Source: Microvirga sp. (GTDB taxonomy: Bacteria > Pseudomonadota > Alphaproteobacteria > Rhizobiales > Beijerinckiaceae). From it: a stretch of DNA of 60,341 nt. Where the stretch lies: NCBI GenBank assembly GCA_022241475.1, contig JAKOMT010000001.1, positions 1 through 60,341 on the forward strand, given 5' to 3'. Position 1 is the stretch's first letter; every line of letters starts with the position of its first letter. The position numbers and the translations under genes are program-made. Positions 34,725-47,922 of this stretch are shown here, one piece after another. The notes beneath the pieces were generated by a model. It did not search any database and had not been told where the DNA came from. It worked only from the letters and a program-made list of their open reading frames with translations.

Positions 34725-36815
34725 TCAGGCGCGGTCGACGCAGGCGAGCGCGAACGCGTAAATCGAGGCGATCTCCTCGAGCCGCCGGAAGCGGCCCGAA
34801 ACGCCGCCGTGCCCGGCCTCCATCTGGGTTCGCAGGACGACCGGGCCTCCCCCGGTCATCGTCGCGCGCAGCCGCGCAACCCATTTGGCGGGCTCCCAAT
34901 AGGTCACGCGAGGATCTGTGAGGCCGGCCAGCGCGAGGATCGGGGGATAGCTCTGCGCCCGGACGTTGTCGTAGGGCGAATAGCTTCGGATCGTGTCGAA
35001 ATCCTCCCGGCTCTGCGCAGGGTTGCCCCATTCGGGCCATTCCGGCGGCGTCAGCGGCAAGTCCGCGTCCAGCATCGTGTTGAGCACGTCGACGAACGGG
35101 ACCTCCGCGACGATGCCGCCGAAGGCGCCCGGATCGGCGTTGGCGACGGCGCCCATCAGCATCCCGCCCGCGCTCCCGCCATGCGCCACGATCGCCCCGC
35201 GCCGGGTGAAGCCCTGGTCGCAAAGCGCCTGCGCGCAGGCGAGGAAATCGCTGAAGGTGTTGGTCTTCTTGTCCCGCTTCCCGGCGACGTACCAGCGCCA
35301 GCCCTTCTCCGTCCCGCCCCGCACATGCGCGATGGCGTAGACGAATCCGCGGTCGACGAGGGAGAGAATATTCGATCGGAAGCTCGCCGGCATCGCGTGC
35401 CCGTAGGAGCCGTAGCCATAGAGGAGACAGGGGGCCGGGCCGTCGTCGAGCGCACCGTTCCTGTAGAGCAGCGAAATCGGGACCGTCTCGCCGTCTTGCG
35501 CGGTCGCGAAGACGCGGCGCGTGACGTAGGCCTGCGGGTCGTGACCGGAGGGAAGCTCCTCGCGCTTGCGCAAGATCCGCTCCCGCGTCGCCATGTCGTA
35601 GTCCCACGTCTCGTTCGGCCGCGACAGCGAGGAATAACCGAAGCGCAGCGTATTCGTATCGAATTCCAGCCCCGGCGAGAGGCCGAGCGAATAGGCCTCC
35701 TCCTCGAAGGCGACGGCGTGCTCCTCGCCGGTCGCGAGGTCGCGCAAGACGATGCGCGGGCGCGCATCCTCACGCTCGAGCCGCGCCAGATGGCGGGCGA
35801 AGGGGGTCGCCGAGAGGATCATCACCCCGGGCCGATGCGGGACGAGGTCGATCCACTGGTCCCGGCCGGGATCCCCGAGCGGCGCCTCGACGATCTTGAA
35901 ATCCTCCGCTCCGTCGGCGTTCGTCACGATGATCAGCCGATCGCCGTGATCCTCGACCGCGTAGCGGAGGCCCGCCTCGCGCGCGACGACGAGGCGCGGT
36001 CCAGCGTCGGGGTCGTCGAGGCTCAGAAGCCTCGTCTCGGAGGTTTCGTGATCCGAGACGATGATCGCGGCGTAGCGACCCGAGTGCGTGCGGTCGATCG
36101 AGACGAACCAGCCCGGGGCGTCCTCCTCGTAGACCAGCGCGTCGGCTGCCTGATCCGTTCCCAAGACGTGTCGGCGCACGCGCACGGGACGGTGGTTGTC
36201 GTCGAGTTCGACATACAGAAAGCTCGCGCAATCCGCGAACCAGACGACGTCGCCCGTCGTGCGCTCCACGCGGTCGGCGATGTCCTCGCCGCGTCCGGCC
36301 GGCCGCACGTGGATCACGTAGCTCTCGGAGCCCTCGTCGTCGAGCGACCAGGCGATCAGCGCATGATCGGGCGAATGCGCGACGGCGCCGATGTCGAAAT
36401 ACGAATGTCCCTCGGCGAGCGCCTCGCCGTCGAGAAGCAACGTCTCCTCGCCGCCCTCGCGCAGCGTCCGGCAGTAGAGCGGATGCTCGCCGCCCTCGCG
36501 AAAGCGCCGCAGATAGGCGAAGGCGCCGTCAGGGACTGGAACGGACGCGTCGTCCTCGCGAATTCGACCGCGCATCTCCGCGACGAGGCGCTCCCGCAAC
36601 GCCTCCATTCCGCCAAGCATCGCATCCGCGTAGGCGTTCTCCGTCTCGAGATGCGCCCTGATCGCCGGATCCAGAACGGCGGGGTCGTCGAGCGCCTCGC
36701 GCCAATTGTCGGCGCGCAGCCAGGCGTAGTCGTCGACGAGCGTCTCGCCGTGCGCGACGACGGCGAGCGGTCGCCGCAGCGCGCGCGGCGGAGCGATATC
36801 CGGAAAATGGGGCAT
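34725..36815 (-). CDS. ptrB: Oligopeptidase B (prolyl oligopeptidase family, S9A)
   Basis: A 696-aa cytosolic serine peptidase that cuts short peptides after basic residues. It has the N-terminal beta-propeller (about 70-400) and the alpha/beta hydrolase domain (about 410-690). The catalytic Ser is in GGSAGG (near residue 535), Asp in LAGLTDPRVTYWEPA (near 620) and His in EAGHGG (near 655). The ATG at 36815 overlaps the msrB stop (ATGA); 15 extra upstream codons have no homology. Confidence 0.9.
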   Translation of the reverse strand: MPHFPDIAPPRALRRPLAVVAHGETLVDDYAWLRADNWREALDDPAVLDPAIRAHLETENAYADAMLGGMEALRERLVAEMRGRIREDDASVPVPDGAFAYLRRFREGGEHPLYCRTLREGGEETLLLDGEALAEGHSYFDIGAVAHSPDHALIAWSLDDEGSESYVIHVRPAGRGEDIADRVERTTGDVVWFADCASFLYVELDDNHRPVRVRRHVLGTDQAADALVYEEDAPGWFVSIDRTHSGRYAAIIVSDHETSETRLLSLDDPDAGPRLVVAREAGLRYAVEDHGDRLIIVTNADGAEDFKIVEAPLGDPGRDQWIDLVPHRPGVMILSATPFARHLARLEREDARPRIVLRDLATGEEHAVAFEEEAYSLGLSPGLEFDTNTLRFGYSSLSRPNETWDYDMATRERILRKREELPSGHDPQAYVTRRVFATAQDGETVPISLLYRNGALDDGPAPCLLYGYGSYGHAMPASFRSNILSLVDRGFVYAIAHVRGGTEKGWRWYVAGKRDKKTNTFSDFLACAQALCDQGFTRRGAIVAHGGSAGGMLMGAVANADPGAFGGIVAEVPFVDVLNTMLDADLPLTPPEWPEWGNPAQSREDFDTIRSYSPYDNVRAQSYPPILALAGLTDPRVTYWEPAKWVARLRATMTGGGPVVLRTQMEAGHGGVSGRFRRLEEIASIYAFALACVDRA

Positions 36816-37231
36816 CAGGTCTCGTCGGGAATGAAGTCGAGAGAGGTGGCGTTCATGCAATAGCGCAAGCCCGTGGGCTTAGGACCGTCCGTGAAGACGT
36901 GACCGAGATGGGCCTCGCAATCTGCGCAGTGGATCTCGGTACGGCGCATGAACCAGGAGCGGTCGACCGATTCGCCGACAGATTCAGGCGAGGCGGGCGC
37001 GAAGAAGCTCGGCCAGCCGGTGCCCGAATCGAATTTCGTCTCGGAACGGAAAAGCCCCTTGCCGCAGCAGACGCAGCGATAAAGCCCGGGACGCTTCTCG
37101 TCCCAGCCCGGACCGCTGAACGCGCGCTCCGTGCCGTGCTTGCGGGTGATCGCATATTGCTCCGGCGTCAGCTGCTCGCGCCATTCCTCCTCTGTCTTGC
37201 GGATCTTCGGCTCTTTAGCGGCGTCGCTCAT
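36815..37231 (-). CDS. msrB: Peptide-methionine (R)-S-oxide reductase
   Basis: A 138-aa MsrB that reduces methionine-R-sulfoxide in proteins. Zinc ligands are the two CxxC pairs: CVCC (about residues 52-55) and CADC (about 99-102). The catalytic Cys in the FxxNxxSL region ([13 protein letters not shown], near 125) and [15 protein letters not shown] are present. It precedes the oligopeptidase gene with a 1-nt-shifted overlap, so the two are likely co-transcribed. Confidence 0.95.
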   Translation of the reverse strand: MSDAAKEPKIRKTEEEWREQLTPEQYAITRKHGTERAFSGPGWDEKRPGLYRCVCCGKGLFRSETKFDSGTGWPSFFAPASPESVGESVDRSWFMRRTEIHCADCEAHLGHVFTDGPKPTGLRYCMNATSLDFIPDET

Positions 37232-37517
37232 CGGTTTCTCCGGGCCCGGAACCTCGCTGGGACTTAAATAGGGCCGCCGGCGCCGATTGTCGAACGTCCA
37301 GCGCAGCGAAGCAGACGAGCAAGCATACGATCATCAGAGATTGTCACTTGCCAAGATTTGCACCAAAGACTAACTTCCGCAGCGCTAACGTGGCTAACAT
37401 CTTCGCGATCAAGGCTGCGTTCAACGTTGAGCCAAAAACAATACAGTCTTTCGGAAGGCGACCTGGGCACGAGGATCGGACGATCGCAAATCCAGCCTCA
37501 AGGAATCATCTCAGATC
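37232..37517. promoter_or_regulatory. Long, AT-richer upstream region of mucR
   Basis: A 286-nt gap between the divergent msrB and mucR genes. It is AT-richer than its surroundings and contains three CTAAC repeats (37370-37374, 37385-37389, 37394-37398). It probably holds both promoters and, as MucR is known to repress itself through AT-rich sites, its own operator. No small gene stands out. Confidence 0.5.
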
Positions 37518-37952
37518 ATGAGCGACGACAATCGCGCCCACTTCATCGAGCTGACGGCGGACATCGTGTCCGCTTACGTCAGCAATAATTCCCTCCCCAC
37601 GGCGGAGCTTCCCGCCCTGATCAGGGATATCCACGCCGCGCTCGAGGGCGTCGCGACGAAGGCCGAGGAGGCCCCGCTCGAACCGCAGAAACCGGCCATT
37701 CCGGTCAAGAAATCGGTGACGCCCGACTACATCATCTGTCTCGAGGACGGCAAGCAGTTCAAGTCCCTGCGCCGGCACCTGCGGACTCAGTACGGCATGA
37801 CGCCCGAGGATTACCGCGAGAAGTGGAGCCTGCCGTCGGATTACCCGATGGTGGCGCCGAACTACGCCAAGGCGCGCTCCGATCTCGCCAAGGAGATGGG
37901 CCTCGGTCAGCAGCGCCGCAAGCGTCGCACGGCGGCCGCCGCCCGCGCCTGA
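37518..37952 (+). CDS. mucR: MucR/Ros-family zinc-finger transcriptional regulator
   Basis: A 144-aa regulator with the Ros/MucR domain. The core segment [30 protein letters not shown] (residues about 74-103) is described here by parts: one Cys (position 74), Asp at the second cysteine's place (77), two His-region residues, and the TPEDYREKW helix. The Cys-to-Asp change is common in rhizobial MucR. The basic tail ([14 protein letters not shown]) contacts DNA. It controls exopolysaccharide, motility and symbiosis or virulence genes in related bacteria. The ATG at 37518 has a weak AAGGA. Confidence 0.9.
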   Translation: MSDDNRAHFIELTADIVSAYVSNNSLPTAELPALIRDIHAALEGVATKAEEAPLEPQKPAIPVKKSVTPDYIICLEDGKQFKSLRRHLRTQYGMTPEDYREKWSLPSDYPMVAPNYAKARSDLAKEMGLGQQRRKRRTAAAARA

Positions 37953-37961
37953 CGCGTGCAT

Positions 37962-37988
37962 GACCCGTCGCGCGCGGCGCGGCGGGTC
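37962..37988 (+). terminator. Candidate mucR terminator hairpin
   Basis: GACCCG and CGGGTC enclose a second GC-rich arm pair (CGCGC/GCGCG), forming an imperfect stem 10 nt after the mucR stop. The downstream tail has only scattered Ts, so it is a moderate call. Confidence 0.4.
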
Positions 37989-38096
37989 GAGCCTTCACCG
38001 TTCTATCCCTCTCGCGCGCGCCGCTCGATCCGTCGAGTGATTGAGGAATCACGCGCGCGCTGCTAATCCGAAGGGAAGAAGAAAGGACGGCTCGAC

Positions 38097-38591
38097 GTGT
38101 TCTCACGCTTCCTGACGCGCGCCATCCCCATCGGAGCGAACGAGCCCCTGCGGCAGATCGGGGCGATCCCCTATCGCATCGTCGAGGGTCAGCCGGCTTT
38201 CCTGCTGGTGACGTCCCGCCGCACCGGCCGCTGGATCTTCCCGAAGGGCTCCGTCATCGCCGGCCTGACGCCCGCCGAAAGCGCGGCGCGCGAAGCGTGG
38301 GAGGAGGCCGGCGTCGAAGGGGCGATCTGGAGCGAGCCGGTCGGCTCCTACGAAACGGCGAAAGTCGAGGGCATTCAGAGGCGGCGCGTCGTGGTCGACG
38401 CCTATCCGCTCGAAGTGACCATCCAGCACGAAACCTGGCAAGAAATGTCCCAGCGTCGCCGTCACTGGGCCATCTGGTCCGAGGCGCGACGGCTGCTCTC
38501 CGAGCCGGGGCTCGTCGACCTGACGAAATCCCTCAACGAATCGCTCAGGCGGGCGCCTCAGAATTCCGCGACGATGCTCAGCACGAAATAG
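38097..38591 (+). CDS. Nudix hydrolase, atypical box
   Basis: A 164-aa Nudix-fold protein, related to the diphosphoinositol-polyphosphate-hydrolase-like group common in Hyphomicrobiales. The box begins at GSVIAG and ends at SAAREAWEEAGV (about residues 46-64). The first Glu of the canonical pattern (Gx5Ex7REUxEExGU) is a Leu here, while REAWEEAG with its metal-binding Glu pair is intact. It starts at GTG 38097 after AAAGGA. Its 3' end overlaps the end of the converging phosphate transporter gene by 34 nt. The substrate is unknown. Confidence 0.83.
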   Translation: MFSRFLTRAIPIGANEPLRQIGAIPYRIVEGQPAFLLVTSRRTGRWIFPKGSVIAGLTPAESAAREAWEEAGVEGAIWSEPVGSYETAKVEGIQRRRVVVDAYPLEVTIQHETWQEMSQRRRHWAIWSEARRLLSEPGLVDLTKSLNESLRRAPQNSATMLSTK

Positions 38592-40063
38592 AGGCATCCC
38601 GCGAGGACGCCGGCCGCTGGAACCGTGATCACCCATGCGGCGGCGATTCCGGCGAGGTGCTGTCGGCGCACGAGCCGCCGCCGCTCGCGCTTCACGGCGT
38701 TGGCGACGGCCTCTTCGGCGGTCTTGTTGAGACGCGACACGTCGAGAAACAGGGTGCGGGGCTGGACGGCGGGGTTGCGTACGCCCTTGTTGGTGATGAA
38801 CTCACGCAGGAAGCCGACGCCGAAGATCGCGCCGATGGCGATGTGGGTCGACGACACCGGCAGGCCGAGCGCCGAGGCGACGAGCACCGTGATCGCAGCC
38901 GCGAGCGCGACGCAGAAGGCCCGGATCGCGTCCATTCGGGTGATCTTCTCTCCCACCATTCGGATCAACCGCGGGCCGAACAGCCCGAGTCCGACCGCGA
39001 TTCCGACGGCGCCGATGACGAGGATCCACATCGGCAGCGCCACGCGGGCCACGTCGACGCCGCCCGTCTCCGCAGCGGCCACGATCGCCGCGAGCGGACC
39101 GACCGCGTTGGCGACGTCGTTGGCGCCATGCGCGAACGAGAGCAGCGCGGCCGCGAGTACGAGCGGAGCCGTGAACAGGCCAGCGACGTACTTGCGCCGG
39201 TTCTCCATTCCGACCGAGCGGCGGCGCACCCAGGGGCGCGACATGGCGTAGCCGAGCCCGAAAAACACGCAACCCAGCGCGAGAACCGTCACAGCGGACG
39301 GGCGCCAGACGCGCGAAAATCCCTTGCTCGATAGATACATGGCGAAAACGCCCGTCATCAGCCCGACCATCACGGGGACCCAGCGACGCGCGGCTTCGAT
39401 GCGGTCATCGCGGAAGAGAATCGTCCATTTCACGAAGCCGAGGAGAGCCGCGGCGATCAATCCGCCCAGAGCCGGCGATATCACCCAGCTCGCGACGATG
39501 GCCCCGATCATCGTCCATGAGACGGCGCCGAACCCGAACGCTGCGACGCCCGCGCCGACGACCCCGCCGACCACGGAATGCGTCGTCGAGACGGGCGCGC
39601 TGAGATAGGTCGCGAGATGGATCCACATGGCGGCGGCGAGAAGCGCCGCCATCATCACGAGGATGAACTGCAGAGCGCCGACCGTCTCTGGCGGCGAGAG
39701 CAGACTGCTCGATATCGTGCTGACCACGTCGCCGCCGGCGAGGACCGCGCCGGACACCTCGCAGAACGCGGCGATGACCAGCGCGCCGCCGAGACTCAGC
39801 GCCCGACTGCCGACGGCCGGGCCCATGTTGTTGGCGACGTCGTTGGCGCCGATGTTGAGCGCCATGTAGGCGGCGACGACCGCCCCCGCGATCACGAGAT
39901 AGCTGAGCGGTCCTCCGACGACCGAGAGGCTCGCCACGGTGATCGCGCCGATGAAGAAGACGAGGAGGAGGCCCGGGGTCGCGAGATTGCGCGACAGGGA
40001 GTAGGTCGCCGTCTGAAGCGTGTCGACCTTGCCGAGATCCTTGTCGAGACTACTCTTGGCCAC
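38558..40063 (-). CDS. Low-affinity inorganic phosphate transporter (Pit family)
   Basis: A 501-aa membrane protein with about 10-12 helices and the Pit signature GANDVAN twice, near residues 73 and 310, showing the family's internal duplication. PVSTTHSVVGG (near 159) and PVSSTHIAIGA (near 405) are the paired substrate loops. It couples phosphate uptake to the proton gradient. The start is GTG at 40063. There is no PhoU beside it, which differs from many Pit loci. Its last 34 nt overlap the Nudix gene on the other strand. Confidence 0.93.
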   Translation of the reverse strand: MAKSSLDKDLGKVDTLQTATYSLSRNLATPGLLLVFFIGAITVASLSVVGGPLSYLVIAGAVVAAYMALNIGANDVANNMGPAVGSRALSLGGALVIAAFCEVSGAVLAGGDVVSTISSSLLSPPETVGALQFILVMMAALLAAAMWIHLATYLSAPVSTTHSVVGGVVGAGVAAFGFGAVSWTMIGAIVASWVISPALGGLIAAALLGFVKWTILFRDDRIEAARRWVPVMVGLMTGVFAMYLSSKGFSRVWRPSAVTVLALGCVFFGLGYAMSRPWVRRRSVGMENRRKYVAGLFTAPLVLAAALLSFAHGANDVANAVGPLAAIVAAAETGGVDVARVALPMWILVIGAVGIAVGLGLFGPRLIRMVGEKITRMDAIRAFCVALAAAITVLVASALGLPVSSTHIAIGAIFGVGFLREFITNKGVRNPAVQPRTLFLDVSRLNKTAEEAVANAVKRERRRLVRRQHLAGIAAAWVITVPAAGVLAGCLYFVLSIVAEF

Positions 40064-40219
40064 GCGCGCCCCATCATTTTGCCGACGAAAGGTGCGGCGC
40101 GTTTAGCATCCTTCGTCGCGAAAAGCATGATTTTCTGCGGCTAAGCCCGAGGATTATCGAGACCGCGATGGATCCAAGATGTCGACCACATCACCTCCGG
40201 CCCACCCGCGCGACCCGCC

Positions 40220-41704
40220 TCAGGCCGCCCACCAGGCGGCGGGCTGGGCCACGCGGCCGGCCGCGTCCTCGATCACCTGACCAGCGGCGAAGAGCGTCTC
40301 TTCGTCGAAGGGGCGGCCGATGAGCTGGAGGCCGAGCGGCAGGCCCTGGGCGTCGAAGCCGCCCGGGACGGCGATGCCGGGCAGCCCCGCCATGTTCACG
40401 GTGACGGTGAAGATGTCGTTGAGATACATCTCGACCGGATCGGCCGAGCCCTTCTCGCCGATGCCGAACGCGGCGGACGGCGTCGCGGGGGTGAGGATGG
40501 CGTCGACGCCGGCGGCGTAGACCTCCTCGAAATCGCGCTTGATCAGCGTGCGGATTTTCTGGGCGCGAAGATAATACGCGTCGTAATAGCCGGCCGAGAG
40601 CACGTAGGTGCCGATCATGATGCGGCGCTTCACCTCGCGGCCGAAGCCGGCGGCGCGGGTGCGCTCGTACATGTCCGCGATGTCCTTGCCCTCGACGCGC
40701 AGGCCGTAGCGAACGCCGTCGTAACGGGCGAGGTTCGAGGAGGCCTCGGCGGGCGCGACGATGTAATAGGCCGGCAACGCGTATTTCGTGTGCGGAAGCG
40801 AAACCTCGACGATCTCTGCGCCGGCGTCGCGCATCCACGCCTGCCCGGCCTCCCACAGCCGGTCGATCTCGGGCGACATGCCCTCGACGCGGTATTCCTT
40901 CGGAATGCCGATCCTGAGCCCCTTCACGCCGCGCCCGACCGCCGCCTCGAAATCGGGGACCGGCATGTCGACGCAGGTCGAATCCTTAGGATCGGGCCCC
41001 GACATGGCGCGCAGCATCATCGCGGCGTCGCGCACGGTCTTCGTGATCGGCCCCGCCTGATCCAGCGAGGAGGCGAAAGCGACCGTGCCCCAGCGCGAGA
41101 CGCGGCCGTAGGTCGGCTTGATGCCGACGGTGCCGGTGAACGCCGCCGGCTGGCGGATCGAGCCGCCGGTGTCGGTCGCCGTCGCGGCGAGGCAGAGCCG
41201 CGCGGCCACGGCCGCGGCCGAGCCGCCGGAGGAGCCTCCGGGGACGAGCTTCGTGTCGTCGCCCGCGCGCCGCCAGGGCGAGACCACGGGACCGAAGGCG
41301 CTCGTCTCGTTGGATGAGCCCATCGCGAATTCGTCGCAATTGAGCTTGCCGAGCATCACAGCGCCGGCGTTCCAGAGATTGGCCGTGACGGTCGATTCGT
41401 AGCTCGGGACGAAGCCCTTGAGGATCGTCGAACAGGCGGTCGTCTCGACGCCTTCGGTGCAGAACAGATCCTTCACGCCGATCGGCAGGCCCTCCAGCGG
41501 GCGCGCCTGCCCGCGCGCGATGCGCTCGTCGGCGGCGACCGCCATGGCGAGCGCCTGATCGGGGGTCTCGCGGATATAGGCGTTTAGTCCCCTCGCCTGC
41601 GCCATCGCGCCCTGATGAGCCTGCGTCAGTTCGACCGCCGAGAACGACTTCGAGGCGAGGCCGTCGCGAGCTTCGGCGAGGGTCAGATCGGTGAGATTGG
41701 TCAC
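40220..41704 (-). CDS. gatA: Aspartyl/glutamyl-tRNA amidotransferase subunit A
   Basis: A 494-aa amidase-signature enzyme that releases ammonia from glutamine for transamidation of mischarged Glu-tRNA(Gln)/Asp-tRNA(Asn). The catalytic triad is visible: Lys in GVKDLFC (near residue 78), and the two Ser of [13 protein letters not shown] and [11 protein letters not shown] (near 153 and 178). The start is GTG at 41704. gatC is 49 nt upstream in the same direction. gatB is not in the window. Confidence 0.96.
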   Translation of the reverse strand: MTNLTDLTLAEARDGLASKSFSAVELTQAHQGAMAQARGLNAYIRETPDQALAMAVAADERIARGQARPLEGLPIGVKDLFCTEGVETTACSTILKGFVPSYESTVTANLWNAGAVMLGKLNCDEFAMGSSNETSAFGPVVSPWRRAGDDTKLVPGGSSGGSAAAVAARLCLAATATDTGGSIRQPAAFTGTVGIKPTYGRVSRWGTVAFASSLDQAGPITKTVRDAAMMLRAMSGPDPKDSTCVDMPVPDFEAAVGRGVKGLRIGIPKEYRVEGMSPEIDRLWEAGQAWMRDAGAEIVEVSLPHTKYALPAYYIVAPAEASSNLARYDGVRYGLRVEGKDIADMYERTRAAGFGREVKRRIMIGTYVLSAGYYDAYYLRAQKIRTLIKRDFEEVYAAGVDAILTPATPSAAFGIGEKGSADPVEMYLNDIFTVTVNMAGLPGIAVPGGFDAQGLPLGLQLIGRPFDEETLFAAGQVIEDAAGRVAQPAAWWAA

Positions 41705-41753
41705 GGACGGGCTCTTTCTGCGGATTGCGGCGCGGGCGACGGATCGGCCCGGA

Positions 41754-42041
41754 TCACTCGACGACTTTGGGCACCAGGAAGAAGCTGTCTTCAGTGAGCG
41801 GAGCGTTCGCGACGATCGCGGCCGCCTTGTCGCCGTCGGTCACGCCGTCCTCGCGCATGCGAAGCGCCATCGGCGTGACCGAGGTCATCGGCTCGACGCC
41901 GTCGACGTTCACCTCGTCGAGTTGCTCGACGAAGGCGAGAATCGCGTTCAACTCGCCCTGCAGGTGGGGCACGTCCTCGTCGGTGACCGCGATGCGCGCG
42001 AGCTTCGCGATGCGGCGGACTGTCTGCTGATCGACCGACAT
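41754..42041 (-). CDS. gatC: Aspartyl/glutamyl-tRNA amidotransferase subunit C
   Basis: A 95-aa GatC, the small subunit that stabilises GatA and GatB. It has the family's N-terminal helix pair, the [15 protein letters not shown] turn (about 43-57) and the C-terminal FFLVPKVVE. It precedes gatA. Length and sequence are typical. Confidence 0.94.
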   Translation of the reverse strand: MSVDQQTVRRIAKLARIAVTDEDVPHLQGELNAILAFVEQLDEVNVDGVEPMTSVTPMALRMREDGVTDGDKAAAIVANAPLTEDSFFLVPKVVE

Positions 42042-42133
42042 GCGTTTCCAATCCCGACTGCGTGAACGACGAGCCGGGCTATATCATCGCAGGCTCGCGC
42101 GCCGCAACCTCTACCAGTCGGGCGCGGCGCCGA

Positions 42134-45883
<3,750 letters not shown>

Positions 45884-45913
45884 GAACTTTTCCTGACTGT
45901 CCTGAACGATGCG

Positions 45914-45938
45914 AACGGCCGAAGCGTCTCCGGCCGTT
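45914..45938 (-). repeat. Inverted repeat in the metF-metH gap
   Basis: AACGGCCG and CGGCCGTT form a perfect 8-bp stem with a 9-nt loop, 31 nt before the metH start. No U tract follows, so it is more likely an mRNA structure (processing, stability or translation) than a terminator. Confidence 0.5.
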
Positions 45939-45970
45939 CCTTCAAATGAAATGATCGACGCCCTTCGCCC

Positions 45971-46879
45971 TCAGGCGGCGGCGCGCTGCAGCGGCCTGTC
46001 CGCGCGCATGCCGAGCAGATGGCAGACGGCGTAGACGAGGTCGGCGCGGTTCATCGTGTAAAAGTGGAAGTCTTCGACGCCCCTGTCGATGAGGTCGATC
46101 ACCTGCTCGGCGGCGACGGCCGCGGCGACGAGCTTGCGGGTCTGGACGTCGTCGTCGAGCCCCTCGAAGCGCGCGGCCAGCCACGCGGGAACGCTCGCGC
46201 CGGTGCGCGCCGCGAAGCTCGCCGTCTGCTTGAAATTCTGAACCGGCACGATGCCCGGCACGATCGGTATGTCGATCCCGCGCGCGCGCACCTTGTCGAG
46301 ATAGCGCAAGTACACGTCGTTATCGAAGAAGAACTGCGTGATCGCCCGCGTCGCGCCGGCGTCGACCTTGCGCTCGAGCGCGTCGATATCGGCGTCGAGG
46401 CTCGCGGCTTCCGGGTGCTTCTCGGGATAGGCCGAGACGGAAATCTCGAAATCGCCGATCTCGCGGATGCCGGCGATCAGATCCCAAGACGTGGCGTAGC
46501 CGCCGGGATGCGCCTCGTAGGGCGTGCCCGGACCCGCCACGGGATCGCCGCGCAGCGCCACGATGTGGCGAACGCCGATGTCGCGATAACCCTCGACCAC
46601 CTCGTTCACCTCCTCGCGCGTCGCGGCGACGCAGGTGAGATGCGCGGCGGGCTTGAGCTCGGTCTCGCGCACCAGCCGGGTGAGCGTCGCGTGAGTGCGC
46701 TCGCGGGTCGTGCCGCCCGCGCCGTAGGTGACGGAGACGAAAGTGGGGCCGAGCGGCGCGAGGCGCTCGATCGAGGACCACAACGTCGCCTCCATCTCCG
46801 CGGACTTCGGCGGGAAGAATTCGAAGGACACGGACCGGAACGGCGATCCGCTGCGGCTGGCGCGCGGCAGGTAAGACAT
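45971..46879 (-). CDS. metF: 5,10-Methylenetetrahydrofolate reductase
   Basis: A 302-aa FAD enzyme of the MTHFR family that makes methyl-THF for MetH. It has the SFEFFPPKS start (residues 18-26), the FVSVTYGAGGTTRERT loop (about 51-66) and ALRGDPVAGPG (about 116-126). The ATG at 46879 overlaps the stop of the upstream ArsR-methyltransferase gene (ATGA), and metH follows, so regulator, metF and metH form one operon. Confidence 0.96.
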   Translation of the reverse strand: MSYLPRASRSGSPFRSVSFEFFPPKSAEMEATLWSSIERLAPLGPTFVSVTYGAGGTTRERTHATLTRLVRETELKPAAHLTCVAATREEVNEVVEGYRDIGVRHIVALRGDPVAGPGTPYEAHPGGYATSWDLIAGIREIGDFEISVSAYPEKHPEAASLDADIDALERKVDAGATRAITQFFFDNDVYLRYLDKVRARGIDIPIVPGIVPVQNFKQTASFAARTGASVPAWLAARFEGLDDDVQTRKLVAAAVAAEQVIDLIDRGVEDFHFYTMNRADLVYAVCHLLGMRADRPLQRAAA

Positions 46880-47892
46880 CAGGCGACCTCACGGTTGGCG
46901 GGGCTGAGCGGCCAGTCGGTGACGACGCGCCGGTCCTGCCCGAGCCAGATGGATACGGTGAGCGCGTCCTTGACGCCCTCAGGGGGCGGCAGGTCGCGGG
47001 TGAGCGTGCAGTCGAGACCGGCTTCGTCGAGCCAGTCGCAGATCTGCTCACGCGAGAAGCCGAGGCGACGATGCGCCTGCGTCTCGCGGAGGAATTCGAG
47101 GTTGTGGGGGGCGAAATCGACGACGAGCAGCCGCCCGCCCGGCGCCACGAGCCGCGCCGCCTCGCGCAGCGCGCGGGCGGGATCGTCGAGATAGTGCAGC
47201 ACCTGGTGGATGATCACGAGGTCGAACGCGTTCGACTCGACCGGCGGGGCGTGGATATCGCCCTGCCGCAGTTCGATGCGCGAAAGCCCGGCCTTCTCCA
47301 GATTGGCGCGCGCGACCGACAGCATGGCGTGGCTGGCGTCGAGGCCGACGGCGCGACCCGCCAGCGGCGCGACGAGCCTGAGCATGCGGCCGGTGCCGGT
47401 GCCGAGATCGAGGAGATTGAGGATCGGCTTCTCGCCGAGCGCGTCGACCACGGCGCGCTCGACGTCCTTCTCGCTCGCGTGCATCGAGCGGAGGCGATCC
47501 CATTGCGGGGCGAGCTGGGCGAAATAGGCCTGCGCCGCCTCCGCGCGCTGGGCGCGCACCGCCGCGAGCCGCGCCTTGTCGGCGCCGACGCTGCGATCGG
47601 AATCTTCGAGCGCCGCGAGCAGCGGATGCAGGAGACGCGTCGCCGTGCCGCGATCCGCCAGACGGAAGAACGCCCAGGCGCCCTCGCGATGGCGCTCGAC
47701 CAGGCCCGATTCGACGAGGAGCTTCAGATGTCGCGAGATGCGCGGCTGGGACTGGCCGAGGATGTCGGTGAAATCGGAAACGGTGAGTTCGCCGCGCGAG
47801 AGCAGCGCGAGGATGCGAAGACGCGTCTCCTCCCCTGCCGCCCGCAGGGCGATCAGGGCTTCGCTCATCGTCAGGTTCGGCGTGGCGTCCAT
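46879..47892 (-). CDS. ArsR-family HTH fused to a SAM-dependent methyltransferase (SahR-like)
   Basis: A 337-aa fusion. Residues about 10-85 are an ArsR winged helix (EETRLRILALLSRGELTVSDF, then QPRISRHLKLLVESGLV). Residues about 120-330 are a class I methyltransferase with the SAM loop DLGTGTG at 162-168. It is co-transcribed with metF and metH, and a perfect palindrome lies just upstream. By analogy with the SAH-responsive SahR regulators, it should sense S-adenosylhomocysteine with the methyltransferase pocket and control the methionine cycle. The ATG at 47892 is used; TTG at 47910 is possible. Confidence 0.85.
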   Translation of the reverse strand: MDATPNLTMSEALIALRAAGEETRLRILALLSRGELTVSDFTDILGQSQPRISRHLKLLVESGLVERHREGAWAFFRLADRGTATRLLHPLLAALEDSDRSVGADKARLAAVRAQRAEAAQAYFAQLAPQWDRLRSMHASEKDVERAVVDALGEKPILNLLDLGTGTGRMLRLVAPLAGRAVGLDASHAMLSVARANLEKAGLSRIELRQGDIHAPPVESNAFDLVIIHQVLHYLDDPARALREAARLVAPGGRLLVVDFAPHNLEFLRETQAHRRLGFSREQICDWLDEAGLDCTLTRDLPPPEGVKDALTVSIWLGQDRRVVTDWPLSPANREVA

Positions 47893-47922
47893 GCTGTCGC
47901 CGCAATCCAAGTCCGAAATTAC

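Noticed and set aside
34809..36863. Long plus-strand open frame opposite oligopeptidase B
   Set aside because: Antisense shadow; the minus-strand gene has a complete Ser-Asp-His triad.
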